NCBI RefSeq assembly: GCF_900465355.1 | Contig: NZ_LS483254.1 | Location: 1,260,339 to 1,324,338, forward strand | From: Candidatus Bipolaricaulis anaerobius | GTDB taxonomy: Bacteria; Bipolaricaulota; Bipolaricaulia; Bipolaricaulales; Bipolaricaulaceae | Direction: 5' to 3' | DNA: 64,000 nucleotides | Part shown: piece after piece, positions 15,359-23,738 of the stretch | Numbering within the stretch: position 1 is the first letter of the stretch | How the letters are laid out: every line of letters starts with the position of its first letter | The notes under the pieces: generated by a model | What the model saw: only the letters and a program-made list of their open reading frames with translations | Told to the model about the DNA's origin: nothing | Database searches by the model: none | Position numbers and translations under genes: made by a program

Positions 15359-16674
15359 CACCCGATCGCCCTCTCGAAGCTCATCTCGAGGAGTCCCTTC
15401 AGCTCGACCGAGTATTCCAAGGGGATCTCCTTCAAGATCGGGGACACAAACCCATTCACGATGAGGCTCATCGCCTGGGCCTCGGACAGCCCGCGGCTCA
15501 TCAGGTAGAAGAGCTGATCCTGGGATACCCGGCCCACCGTGGCCTCGTGCCCCAGCTCCACATCGTCCGTCTCCGCGTTGAGGGTGGGGATCGTCTCCGT
15601 CCGCGCGTCCGGGGTGAGCAGGAGCGTCGAGCACTCGACGTGGGCCTTCGCCCCCCGGGCGAGGGGGGAGACGTGGACCGTGCCCCGGAACACGGACTTC
15701 CCATTCCCCTGAACGACGGACCGCGAGATGAGCCGCGACGTTGTGTCCGGCGCGCGGTGAAGGGCCCGGGCACCGCTATCGAGCCACATCCCGTCCTGGG
15801 AGAACGTGAACGCGAGGTTCTCCGTGCGCGCCCCGGGGCCGAGGAGGACCGTCGTTGGGTAGAGCATCGTCACCTTGCTCCCGAGCGACGCCGATACCCA
15901 GTCCACCGCCGCCCCGGCATGGGCCAGCGCCCGCTTGTTGTTCAGGTTGTACACGTTCTTCGACCAGTTCTGGATGGTCGTGAACCGAACCTTCGCCCCC
16001 TCCTTGGCGAAGATCTCCACCATCCCCGAGTGGAGCGCGGACCGCGCGTACCGGGGAGCGGAACAGCCCTCGATGTAGTGGACCGACGACCCGGGCTCGG
16101 CGACGATGAGGGTGTGCTCGAACTGGCCGACGGCCTCGGTCTGCATCCGGTAGTAGGCTTGCAGCGGGACGGCCACCTCCACCCCCGGCGGGATCCAGAT
16201 GAACGTGCCCCCGCTCCACACCGCGCCGTGGAGGGCGGCGAACTTGTTGTCCTCGGGGGGGATAACCTTCATGAAGTACCCCTCGACCCACGGGTACTCG
16301 CGGACCGCGGTGTCCATGCTCGTGAAGATGACCCCTTGGGCGCGGACCGTGTCGAGGAGGGACCGGTACACGACCTCGGAGTCGACCTGGGCCCCCAGCC
16401 CGGCGAGAGCCTTCTGCTCCGCCTCGGGAAGGCGCAGGGCGGCGAACGTGCGGCGGATCTCGTCGGGAAGATCCTCCCAGCGTTTGACGGGGTCCACCGG
16501 GCGGGCGTAGTAGGCGAGGTCAGAGAAGTCGAGCTCGGAAAGATCGGGACCGAATCGGGGCAGAGGCGCTCTCCCGAACACCTCTAGGCAGCGCGCGCGG
16601 TGGGCCCTCATCCAGGCGGGCTCGTTCTTCTCCGCCGACAGCCCGTCCACGAATTCCCGGGTCAGGGCGTTCAT
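15358..16674 (-). CDS. sufB: Fe-S cluster assembly scaffold protein SufB
   Basis: The protein (438 residues) carries the SufB hallmarks: YIEGCSAPRYARSALHSGMVEIF, FTTIQNWSKNVYNLNNKRA, and a C-terminal core with LLLTPDARTETIPTLNAETDDVE-type repeats of the beta-helix. SufB with the ATPase SufC forms the scaffold where clusters are built. No sufD lies in the operon, so the scaffold may be a SufB2C2 complex. Start and stop overlap sufC and sufS by four bases or fewer. Confidence 0.95.
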   Translation of the reverse strand: MNALTREFVDGLSAEKNEPAWMRAHRARCLEVFGRAPLPRFGPDLSELDFSDLAYYARPVDPVKRWEDLPDEIRRTFAALRLPEAEQKALAGLGAQVDSEVVYRSLLDTVRAQGVIFTSMDTAVREYPWVEGYFMKVIPPEDNKFAALHGAVWSGGTFIWIPPGVEVAVPLQAYYRMQTEAVGQFEHTLIVAEPGSSVHYIEGCSAPRYARSALHSGMVEIFAKEGAKVRFTTIQNWSKNVYNLNNKRALAHAGAAVDWVSASLGSKVTMLYPTTVLLGPGARTENLAFTFSQDGMWLDSGARALHRAPDTTSRLISRSVVQGNGKSVFRGTVHVSPLARGAKAHVECSTLLLTPDARTETIPTLNAETDDVELGHEATVGRVSQDQLFYLMSRGLSEAQAMSLIVNGFVSPILKEIPLEYSVELKGLLEMSFERAIG

Positions 16675-17402
16675 CCGCGCACCACCTCGAACCCCTCCTC
16701 CCCGATCCTCCGCGCCAGCTCGGGCCCCCCTCGCTCCACGATCCGGCCCCCGTCGAGGATGAATACCTCCGCGGGCGGGACGTGGTCGAGGATCCGCGGG
16801 TAGTGGGTGATGATGAGAACCGCTGCCCCGCCGTCAGCCAGGTCGCGGATCGCGCCCGCGATGAGGCGCAATGCATCCACATCCACCCCCGAGTCCGGCT
16901 CGTCGAGGAGGGCGACCTTCGGCTTGAGGAGGTACAGCTGGAGGAGCTCCGCCCTCTTCTTCTCCCCCCCGGAGAACCCGACGTTCAGCTCGCGACCATC
17001 GAACGCCTCCATCCTCAGGCGGGCGATCGCCTGAGGGTAGTTGCGCTGGAATTCACAGAACCCCTGCCCCCGCTCGGCGCACGCCAGACGCAGGAACTCC
17101 CGCAGCGACACCCCTTCGATCTCCGGCGGGTACTGGAACGCGAGGAACAACCCCCGCCGGGCGCGCTCGAACGGGGGCAGGGAGAGGAGGTCCTCCCCCT
17201 CAAGCCGGGCCCGACCGCCCGTCACCTCGTACCCCGGCCCCCCCGCCAGGCTGAGGGCGAGGGTGGACTTCCCTGAACCGTTGGGGCCCATCAGGGCGTG
17301 GACCCGGCCCGGCTCGAGGGCGAGGTCCACCCCCTGCAGGATCGGCTTCCCCTCCACCGATACGTGAAGATCGTCTACAACCAGAACGGGCATACGAAAC
17401 AT
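16671..17402 (-). CDS. sufC: Fe-S cluster assembly ATPase SufC
   Basis: This ABC-type ATPase has Walker A GPNGSGKST, the SufC-typical FQYPPEIEGVSLREFLR, the signature NVGFSGGEKKR and Walker B VALLDEPDSGVDVDALR. It drives conformational change of the SufB scaffold. ATGs at 17402 and 17393 are both possible; the first has a G-rich stretch 7 bases upstream. It starts 36 bases after the thiY-like gene, so the suf genes probably extend the transcript that begins at tdk. Confidence 0.93.
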   Translation of the reverse strand: MFRMPVLVVDDLHVSVEGKPILQGVDLALEPGRVHALMGPNGSGKSTLALSLAGGPGYEVTGGRARLEGEDLLSLPPFERARRGLFLAFQYPPEIEGVSLREFLRLACAERGQGFCEFQRNYPQAIARLRMEAFDGRELNVGFSGGEKKRAELLQLYLLKPKVALLDEPDSGVDVDALRLIAGAIRDLADGGAAVLIITHYPRILDHVPPAEVFILDGGRIVERGGPELARRIGEEGFEVVRG

Positions 17403-17438
17403 GAGGCTACCCCCCGTGCGGAAGGGCCGCAACCTGGC

Positions 17439-18371
17439 TCAAGGGAGAAGGTCGGTGGTGAAGAGCTCCTCGCTCGGGTACGCGCGCGGCATGAGGCCAT
17501 GGGCGACGAGGAACGCCTGCATCGCCTCCCAGCGCGTGGCGTCGTCGTGCCGGGCCCCGGCGGCGTAGAACGGGAGCGTGGCCTCAAACGAGCGGCGGGT
17601 GAGGTCCTCCCCAGCGAGCTCGGGGACCGCGGCCTCGAACAGGGCGAGCGCCGCGTCGGGACGGTCGCGGGTGAACTCAATCGCCCTCGCGAGCGCATGG
17701 AGGAACCCGCGCACCTCCTCCGGCCGTTCCCGGAGGAGCGCGGGATGGGCGACCACAACCAGCTCATAGGTCGCCGGGATCCCGTACTCCTCTTGGGGGA
17801 AGAACACAGGCCGGTAGCCGAAATCCTCCACCGCGAGGGCCTCGTAGTTCCGGAACGCCCCGATCGCATCCACCCGCCGCGCAAGGAGGGCGAACAGGGT
17901 GTTCATCCCCACGTAGACGAGCTCGTACTCGTTCGGTGCCAACCCGGCGGTCCGAAGCATCGTTTGCCATAGAACCGGCTCCAGGGGCTCCAGGGCGTAC
18001 CCGATCCGCTTCCCCCGCAACTCATCCAGTCCCACGATGCCGGATCCGGCGAGGGCGAGGAGCCCGCCGAGGGAACCCTCGATGAGCGCCCCCACCGCAA
18101 CGAGGGGGAGGCCCGCCCCGCGGGCGATGAGGTAGTTCATCTGGGGGGTGAGGGCGAGGTCCACCGCCCGCGCCGCAGCGAGCTTGGCGGGATCGCTGGG
18201 ATCCGCGGGCGCGCTGAGCTCGACCTCGATCCCGGCGGAGGCGAATAGCCCCAACCCCTGCGCCACGTAGAGGGGGACATGGTTCGGGTTCGGGTAAAAA
18301 TCGAGCATCACCCGCAGCGGCGCCCCGTGGCCGAGGACGAACGGGAGGAGGAGAAGCCACCACCGCTTCAT
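17439..18371 (-). CDS. ThiY/NMT1-type ABC transporter substrate-binding protein
   Basis: A short signal peptide (MKRWWLLLLPFVLGHG) precedes LDFYPNPNHVPLYVAQGLG, the entry motif of ThiY/Thi5-like proteins that bind pyrimidine precursors of thiamin (formylaminopyrimidine or HMP). Further segments SPADPSDPAKL-like, GYALEPLEPVLWQ and YVGMNTLFALLARRVDA fit the NMT1 fold. The product has 310 residues. Permease and ATPase genes lie immediately upstream in the same unit. The pyrimidine ligand is inferred from the family; no thiamin riboswitch was found. Confidence 0.8.
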   Translation of the reverse strand: MKRWWLLLLPFVLGHGAPLRVMLDFYPNPNHVPLYVAQGLGLFASAGIEVELSAPADPSDPAKLAAARAVDLALTPQMNYLIARGAGLPLVAVGALIEGSLGGLLALAGSGIVGLDELRGKRIGYALEPLEPVLWQTMLRTAGLAPNEYELVYVGMNTLFALLARRVDAIGAFRNYEALAVEDFGYRPVFFPQEEYGIPATYELVVVAHPALLRERPEEVRGFLHALARAIEFTRDRPDAALALFEAAVPELAGEDLTRRSFEATLPFYAAGARHDDATRWEAMQAFLVAHGLMPRAYPSEELFTTDLLP

Positions 18372-19147
18372 CGCACCCCGATCCTGCTCGGGGAGGGGTT
18401 GGGGCGCCAGCGGAGGAGGTACCGTTCGAGGAGGGAGAGGGAGGCGAACAGTCCAACCCCGAGGAGGGTGAGGACGAAGAGGGCGGCGAACAGCCGGTCC
18501 GCCCGAAGGAGGGCGTTGGCCTGGATCATGATGTACCCCAGGCCTCCAGTGCCCCCGATCCACTCCCCGATGATCGCACCGGCGAGGGCCAGCGTGGCCC
18601 CGACCTTGAGTCCAGCCAAGGCGAACGGTGTAGCGGCCGGAAGACGCACCAGGCGGAGGATCTTCCCCTCCCCGGCCCCCAGCGTGCGGAGGAGGTCCAC
18701 GAGGTCCTCCCCGACCGCGCCCAGCCCCTCCCCAAGGCTGACCGCGATGGGGAAGAAGGAGATCAGGCCAACCACGATTACCTTCGGCCCCCGCCCGTAC
18801 CCGAACCATAGGACGAGGAGGGGGGCGATCGCGAACACGGGGACGACCTGGGAGGCGAGGAGGAACGGACGGAGGGCGCGGCCGATCGCCGGGACGTAGA
18901 ACCCGACGAGGGCCACCGCGATCCCGCCCGCTGCCCCAAGGAGCAAGCCCAGCCCGACCTCGCTCAGCGTGATCCCGGCATGGTGAAGGAGGAGCGGGAG
19001 GTCCGCGACGAGCGTCGCCAGGATGTGGCTGGGAGGGGGAAGGAGGTATGGCGGGACGTGTGCCAGCCGAACGCCCCCCTCCCACAGGGCGAGGGCAGCG
19101 AGGAGAAGGCCGGCGCTCGTCAGGCCCTGACGCATCGGGTTAGGCAT
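18368..19147 (-). CDS. ThiX-type ABC transporter permease
   Basis: This BPD_transp_1 membrane protein of the nitrate/taurine/pyrimidine group has six hydrophobic segments and the cytoplasmic EAA-type loop (RTLGAGEGKILRLVRLPAATPFALAGLKVG). The frame is open upstream but only the ATG at 19147, which overlaps the ATPase stop, or 19135 gives a sensible N-terminus just before the first membrane helix. The stop overlaps the start of the binding-protein gene. Confidence 0.83.
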   Translation of the reverse strand: MPNPMRQGLTSAGLLLAALALWEGGVRLAHVPPYLLPPPSHILATLVADLPLLLHHAGITLSEVGLGLLLGAAGGIAVALVGFYVPAIGRALRPFLLASQVVPVFAIAPLLVLWFGYGRGPKVIVVGLISFFPIAVSLGEGLGAVGEDLVDLLRTLGAGEGKILRLVRLPAATPFALAGLKVGATLALAGAIIGEWIGGTGGLGYIMIQANALLRADRLFAALFVLTLLGVGLFASLSLLERYLLRWRPNPSPSRIGVR

Positions 19148-19880
19148 GGAGGGAGAGGTGGCCCAGCACCTCGCCCCGCGCCCCCGCAATCCGCGGGTCG
19201 GTGCGGAGGCGGGGGCGGGGGAGGACGACGGGGTACGTAGCGACGACGCGGGCGGGGCGTGGACTGAGGACGTGGACCTGGTCCGAGAGGAGGACCGCCT
19301 CCTCCACATCGTGGGTCACGAACAGGATCGTCTTCCGGTGGGACATCCACACCGTAGCGATCCACTCCTGGAGGGAGGCCCGGGTGAGGGCGTCGAGGCC
19401 CCCGAACGGCTCATCGAGGAGGAGGACATCGCGGTGGGAGAGGAGGGTCCGCATGAGGGCGAGGCGCCGCCGCATGCCACCGGAGAGCTCGTGGGGGTAG
19501 GCCCGCTCGAACCCAGCCAGCCCGAACTCGTCGAACAAGGCCCGCGCCTCCGCCCGCGCGGGCCCGAGGGGTCGCCCCGCCACCGCGGCGGGGAGGAGGG
19601 CGTTGGCGAGTGCATCCCGCCATGGGAGGAGGGTGTCCGCCTGCGGCATGTAGGCAGGGCTCCCGCCCGCGATCGAGACCGCGCCTGCGTCGGGGGAGAT
19701 GAGCCCCGCCCCGATTTTGAGGAGCGTTGTCTTCCCGCACCCGGATGGACCGATGACGGTCGCCCACCTCCCCGGCGGGACGGCGAGGGACACCTCGTCG
19801 AGGACGGGCAAAGACCCCCTCCGACTGGGGTAGGAGAACGAGACCCCTCGGAACTCCACCGCAACCCCCTCCCCCGCCAT
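19140..19880 (-). CDS. ThiZ-type ABC transporter ATPase
   Basis: The ATPase has Walker A GPSGCGKTT, Q-loop AYMPQADTLLPWRDALAN, signature LSGGMRRRLALMR, Walker B VLLLDEPFGGLD and the switch histidine in FVTHDVEEAVLL, a pattern specific to the nitrate/sulfonate/pyrimidine (ABC-NSI) importers. It powers the two adjacent transporter proteins. The start at 19880 lies four bases after the tdk stop; no strong ribosome site is visible, so coupling to tdk translation is likely. Confidence 0.88.
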   Translation of the reverse strand: MAGEGVAVEFRGVSFSYPSRRGSLPVLDEVSLAVPPGRWATVIGPSGCGKTTLLKIGAGLISPDAGAVSIAGGSPAYMPQADTLLPWRDALANALLPAAVAGRPLGPARAEARALFDEFGLAGFERAYPHELSGGMRRRLALMRTLLSHRDVLLLDEPFGGLDALTRASLQEWIATVWMSHRKTILFVTHDVEEAVLLSDQVHVLSPRPARVVATYPVVLPRPRLRTDPRIAGARGEVLGHLSLHA

Positions 19881-19884
19881 CGGC

Positions 19885-20466
19885 CTAGCGGGAGGGAGGG
19901 ATGAAGTGCTCCCGGCAGCGGGGTTCGTAGCTCTCCAGCCCCCCAATCAGGACCTCCGGCCCCCCGGTGGCCGGCTTCCCAGCCACGAGGCGCTGGGAGC
20001 GGGTCGCCGGCTGGCCGCACACCGTGCATACGGCTGCCAGCTTCACCGCCTCGTCGGCGAGGGCGAGGAGCTCCGGCATCGGCCCGAACGGCTCTCCGCG
20101 GAAGTTGAGATCGAGCCCAGCGACGATGACCCGCTTCCCGAGGCCGACCAACCGCTCGGCAAGCTCGGGGAACGAGGGGCCAAAGAAGTGCGCCTCGTCG
20201 AACGCGAACACGTCCGTGCTCGCGACGGGATGATCCGCGATCAGGCCCGAGAAGCCATCCCAGGAGATGTCCGTGGGCAATCGGCAACAGGGAAGCGCCC
20301 GTCCGTGGTGGGTGACCACGTGTTCCATCGCGTAGCGGGTATCGAGCTCGGGCTTGAAGAGGAGGACCTCCTTCTTGGCGATCCGCGCCCGCTCCACCCG
20401 CCGCAGGAGCTCCTCCGTCTTCCCAGAGAACATGCACCCTGTGACGGCCTCCAATCGTCCCGCCAT
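19885..20466 (-). CDS. tdk: Thymidine kinase
   Basis: This type II thymidine kinase of 193 residues phosphorylates thymidine for salvage. Motifs are Walker A GCMFSGKTEELLRR, DVFAFDEAHFF, the lasso region VIVAGLDLNFRGEPFG, and a zinc site from CTVCGQPA and the late C-R-E-H. It opens the long minus-strand transcript that continues through the pyrimidine-type importer to the suf genes. The TACCAT box 6 bases before the ATG suggests a leaderless message. Confidence 0.95.
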   Translation of the reverse strand: MAGRLEAVTGCMFSGKTEELLRRVERARIAKKEVLLFKPELDTRYAMEHVVTHHGRALPCCRLPTDISWDGFSGLIADHPVASTDVFAFDEAHFFGPSFPELAERLVGLGKRVIVAGLDLNFRGEPFGPMPELLALADEAVKLAAVCTVCGQPATRSQRLVAGKPATGGPEVLIGGLESYEPRCREHFIPPSR

Positions 20467-20472
20467 GGGCGG

Positions 20473-20478
20473 ATGGTA
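20473..20478 (-). promoter_or_regulatory. -10 box TACCAT, leaderless promoter of the tdk-suf unit
   Basis: The box is 6 bases before the tdk ATG, with no ribosome site between. No good -35 box is visible. Confidence 0.4.
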
Positions 20479-20515
20479 GTCGGTGAGGGGGGCGGAGGCG
20501 AGGGGCAGCCGCAGC

Positions 20516-21805
20516 CTAGCGCCGGAGGCAGAGGAGCGCCCAGACCACGGCCACGAAGAGGGAGAAGGCGGCGATCACGGCCTCCGGCGTGCTTGGAACA
20601 CCGGAGCCCGGACGGGGCGGGGCGCGCAGGGTGAACGAGTCGAGCAGCTCGCCGGGCGTGGGGTGGAATGACTCCTCCGTGGCCTCGGCCACGGAGACGA
20701 TCTCCACCGCAACCTGCGCCGGCGTCACCGCGACGCGCGCGTAGAAGTTGCGTCCCTCGACCGCCGCTACCGAACCCTCGACGCGGGCCGGGGCGAGCTC
20801 CCGCGGCACGGCTCCGCCGCCGCCGAGGACGAGGTACGTGACCCCGTCCCTCTCGATCCGCTCGTAGTTGTGGGCATGTCCGTTGAACACGAGATCCACC
20901 CCCGCCTCGACGAAGATCGGGTGGTAGATGAGGTCGTACCCGTAGCCGCTCCCATGGTAGGCGTCCGATGAGAACACCGGATGGTGGAAGATGACGAACT
21001 TCCACCGCTCGGGCCCCGCGAGCTCGGCCCGGGCATAGGCCTGTTGCTCGAGGATCTGGTCGGCGCGGGTGACGCTCGTGTCAAGGCCCACCACCAGGAG
21101 ATCGCCCCACCGCAGCGTCCACCAGCGCTCGCCGTTCTGGCCAGCTCCGGGAGGGTGGGCAAACGCCTTGTAGTAGGAAACGCTGTTCTTCTCGTGGTTC
21201 CCGAGCACGGGGATGAACGGGGCAGTGAGGAGCATCGGCGCAAACGCATCGAACCACGGCTCCCAGTAGTAGGCGTTCGGCGTCTCGACGATGTCCCCGG
21301 CATGGAGGACGAAGTCGAACCCCCCGGAGCGGGCGGCGTCGTAGGCGATGGCGCCCGCGATCACGGCCAACCGGTCCCCCCCCTCCCACTGCCACTGCGT
21401 ATCGGCGAGGACGGCGAACGTGACCGGCTGTCCCGGAAGCGGGGCCGTCCTGAAGTGACCGATTGGGCTCGACGTGATCTCAGATCCGTCCTCGATGACC
21501 ACGCGGTACACGTACTCCGTCGCCGGGTCGAGCCCCTCCACCACCACCTCGACCTGGCCGTTCGTGCCTTCCGGGGGTGCGGGGACAGCGATGGTGCGCA
21601 CCGGAACCGGGCGCGCGGCGTGGGGAACCACCGGCGCAACCTCAAGCTGCGCCGGGAGCGGCGGCACGACCACCCAGGAGATCACCACCGACTCCGCGCT
21701 CGGCGCACCGGAGTACGGACCGCGGGCGAGGGGCGTCCCCGAGCCCAGCCCCAGAACAGGGGATAGGGCGAGAGAGACGAGCGCCAAAGCGAGAAAGAGC
21801 TTCAC
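20516..21805 (-). CDS. Exported calcineurin-type metallophosphoesterase (purple acid phosphatase-like)
   Basis: A signal peptide at the N-terminus (VKLFLALALVSLALSPVLG) is followed by a fibronectin-III-like domain (to about residue 125) and a metallophosphoesterase domain with AVLADTQ, HAGDIVE, LGNHEK, FHHPVFSS and NGHAHNYER. A hydrophobic C-terminal helix (about 410-428, ending CLRR) could anchor it in the membrane. It would release phosphate from organic esters outside the cell. The start is GTG at 21805, with GGAGG 6 bases upstream and a promoter just before it; the frame extends further but would put the signal peptide inside the protein. Confidence 0.85.
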   Translation of the reverse strand: MKLFLALALVSLALSPVLGLGSGTPLARGPYSGAPSAESVVISWVVVPPLPAQLEVAPVVPHAARPVPVRTIAVPAPPEGTNGQVEVVVEGLDPATEYVYRVVIEDGSEITSSPIGHFRTAPLPGQPVTFAVLADTQWQWEGGDRLAVIAGAIAYDAARSGGFDFVLHAGDIVETPNAYYWEPWFDAFAPMLLTAPFIPVLGNHEKNSVSYYKAFAHPPGAGQNGERWWTLRWGDLLVVGLDTSVTRADQILEQQAYARAELAGPERWKFVIFHHPVFSSDAYHGSGYGYDLIYHPIFVEAGVDLVFNGHAHNYERIERDGVTYLVLGGGGAVPRELAPARVEGSVAAVEGRNFYARVAVTPAQVAVEIVSVAEATEESFHPTPGELLDSFTLRAPPRPGSGVPSTPEAVIAAFSLFVAVVWALLCLRR

Positions 21806-21827
21806 CGGCTTCCTCCAGCCCGAGGGA

Positions 21828-21856
21828 AGGGTACCCTCTGCCGCGCCGACGGACAA
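21828..21856 (-). promoter_or_regulatory. Promoter of the metallophosphoesterase gene
   Basis: TTGTCC (21851-21856) and TACCCT (21828-21833) are 17 bases apart on the minus strand. A leader of roughly 15-20 bases with GGAGG would follow. Confidence 0.45.
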
Positions 21857-21884
21857 CAGGGTCCGGAGCAGTAGGCCTCCCCGC

Positions 21885-22670
21885 CTAAGGCGAACCCGCC
21901 TCGACGTCCGTTGCGAGAACGATCTGGGTTGGATCCTCGATCAGGATGCGCGGCCCGTCTTTGAGCGACGCGTACTCGACCACCCCCGTAGCGAGGATCT
22001 CCGTGCCCGGCCCAAGGCTGACCGGCGGACACGTCGCCACGAGGAAGAGGTGGAACCCAAACCTCGTTTCACTTGGATCAACGCGCCGGCCATTCCCGGC
22101 GGCCAGCACCGCGGCCACCGTGAGCCGCACGGTCACGACCTGATTCACGACCTCGCTGATCCTCGCCTCAAGCTCGGATACCGTGAGGACCTCGCCCACC
22201 GTCCCCCAGAGGCCGCGATGGTGGATCATCGCCTCGAGCTGCGCCGCCTCGAACTGGGCGCGGTACTTCCCGTTCGGGGGGATGATGAGGAGCCGTGCCA
22301 AACCAGCGCGCACGATCTCGAGGTTCGCCATCACCCATCCCTCGTCCGTCTCGACGTAGGCATAGGCGAGGAGCCGATCGTAGACGTCGCGCTCCTTCAC
22401 GTCGAGCTCTAGGCGCACGGTCTTGAAGAGAAGAAGGCGCTTCGTGAACGCGATCGCCTCCTCCGAGTACGGTTCCCCAAGCTCGGGGGTGTCAATGCCG
22501 AGCAGGCGAACGCGCTGGCTCCCACGGATGTCCACCGTGTCGCCGTCGATGACCCGGAGCACGCGGCTCGTGATCGTCGCCCGGCTCGGATCGGGGGCCT
22601 CGGCCTCTCCCACCCCGATGATGGCGAGGGCCAACACCCCCGCGAAAGCCAGGACGCCAGCCCGCCTCAT
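21885..22670 (-). CDS. Exported thermonuclease (SNase)-family protein
   Basis: A signal peptide (MRRAGVLAFAGVLALAIIGVGEAEA) precedes a staphylococcal-nuclease domain with RVIDGDTVDI, VRLLGIDTPELGEPYSEEA and ERDVYDRLLAYAYV, which supply the calcium ligands and catalytic Arg/Glu positions. The C-terminal 90 residues resemble an OB-fold (GTEILATGVVEYASLKDGPRILIEDP). It would degrade extracellular DNA or RNA. The ATG overlaps the permease stop, placing it at the end of an importer operon. Confidence 0.85.
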   Translation of the reverse strand: MRRAGVLAFAGVLALAIIGVGEAEAPDPSRATITSRVLRVIDGDTVDIRGSQRVRLLGIDTPELGEPYSEEAIAFTKRLLLFKTVRLELDVKERDVYDRLLAYAYVETDEGWVMANLEIVRAGLARLLIIPPNGKYRAQFEAAQLEAMIHHRGLWGTVGEVLTVSELEARISEVVNQVVTVRLTVAAVLAAGNGRRVDPSETRFGFHLFLVATCPPVSLGPGTEILATGVVEYASLKDGPRILIEDPTQIVLATDVEAGSP

Positions 22671-23671
22671 TGGTAGTGCACCCGCCGCTGCGTGACCGTC
22701 ATCTGGAAGATGGTGAGGACGAAGATGATGCCGAACAGGACCACCGAACCGGCGGCAGCGCGCCCAAGGTGCATCGTCGCGCTGTCGATGCGCCCCGACA
22801 TCCGCAGGATGTAGTACACGATCGTCTCCGCGCTGCGGAGCGGCCCCGGTCCGTTGAAGAGGGTAATCACCTCCGTGAACACCTTGAACGAGCCGATGAG
22901 CGACATGATCAGTACGAAGAAGAGCTGCGGTGTCAAGAGGGGGACCGTCACATGAAGCCACGTCTGAAAACCGCTCGCCCCATCTACCTTCGCGGCATCG
23001 TAGTACTGCTGCTCGATATTCTGCATCCCGGCGAGGAGGATGATCGCGTGGTAGCCAACATAGTGCCACACGCTGAGGATGATGAGCGCCGGAATAGAAT
23101 ATCTCGGATCGTTAAGCCAGGCGATAGGATCGATGTGCACGAACGGCAACTTGTTGAGAAGCGACAGAAGGTAGTTGATGAGGCCGTAGTCCGCATTGTA
23201 CATCCACCGCCACACCATGGCGATCGCCACGATCGGGCTGATGTAGGACAGGAAGAACGACGTCCGCGCGAACGATAGGAACCGCAGCCCCTTATTCAGG
23301 AGCGTCGCGACAAGGATCGCCAGGAACAACGTGACCGGGACGGTGATGATGACGTAGTAGAACGTGTGCCACATGGCGCGCCAAAAGTACTTGTCGTTGA
23401 AGATGTAGCTGTAGTTAGCGAACCCGACGTAAGGTCGCGGCGGCAGAAGGCCCCACTTGAACAAGCTGATGTAGAACGCGGAGAAGAAGGGATAGAAAAC
23501 GAAAACGCCGAGGATGATCAGCGCAGGGAGGAGGTAGAGGTACGCCGTGCCGGACTCCCGCCACAGGGCGGGATCCTTCCGGTACCAGCTGACCGGGTTC
23601 AGTGTCCCCCCCACCCGCTGCCAGAAGGGGAGCACCGGGCCCGCCCTCTCTTGTCCACTTCGATCCGCCAT
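22667..23671 (-). CDS. Carbohydrate ABC transporter permease (MalF/UgpA type)
   Basis: This 334-residue protein has six membrane segments, the first at about residues 42-65 (AYLYLLPALIILGVFVFYPF), and the EAA loop YYDAAKVDGASGFQTWLHVTVPLL that docks the ATPase. It pairs with the second permease encoded upstream and the binding protein between them. No ATPase is encoded nearby. The start at 23671 lacks a strong ribosome site. Confidence 0.88.
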   Translation of the reverse strand: MADRSGQERAGPVLPFWQRVGGTLNPVSWYRKDPALWRESGTAYLYLLPALIILGVFVFYPFFSAFYISLFKWGLLPPRPYVGFANYSYIFNDKYFWRAMWHTFYYVIITVPVTLFLAILVATLLNKGLRFLSFARTSFFLSYISPIVAIAMVWRWMYNADYGLINYLLSLLNKLPFVHIDPIAWLNDPRYSIPALIILSVWHYVGYHAIILLAGMQNIEQQYYDAAKVDGASGFQTWLHVTVPLLTPQLFFVLIMSLIGSFKVFTEVITLFNGPGPLRSAETIVYYILRMSGRIDSATMHLGRAAAGSVVLFGIIFVLTIFQMTVTQRRVHYQ

Positions 23672-23691
23672 CGGTTCACCGTCCACCGCCA

Positions 23692-23724
23692 GCTCGCGAG
23701 GGGGACATGATCCCCCTCGCGAGC
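23692..23724 (-). terminator. Intercistronic hairpin after the binding-protein gene
   Basis: A perfect 14-bp stem GCTCGCGAGGGGGA / TCCCCCTCGCGAGC with a 5-base loop lies between the binding-protein stop and the permease start. It has no U-run, so partial termination or protection of the upstream message from 3' decay is more likely than full termination. Confidence 0.7.
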
Positions 23725-23738
23725 CAGCTCTTCCGTGG

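Noticed and set aside
15547..16587. 346-codon plus-strand frame opposite sufB
   Set aside because: It is antisense to a certain gene and has shadow composition; long antisense frames are common at this GC content.
17403..17438. Possible separate promoter of the suf genes
   Set aside because: The 36-base gap holds a TAGCCT one base before the ATG, which is too close for the leaderless pattern, and no -35 box.
19140..20515. TPP riboswitch ahead of the ThiXYZ-type genes
   Set aside because: There is no room before the ATPase gene, and the tdk leader lacks the conserved CUGAGA and ACCUG segments.
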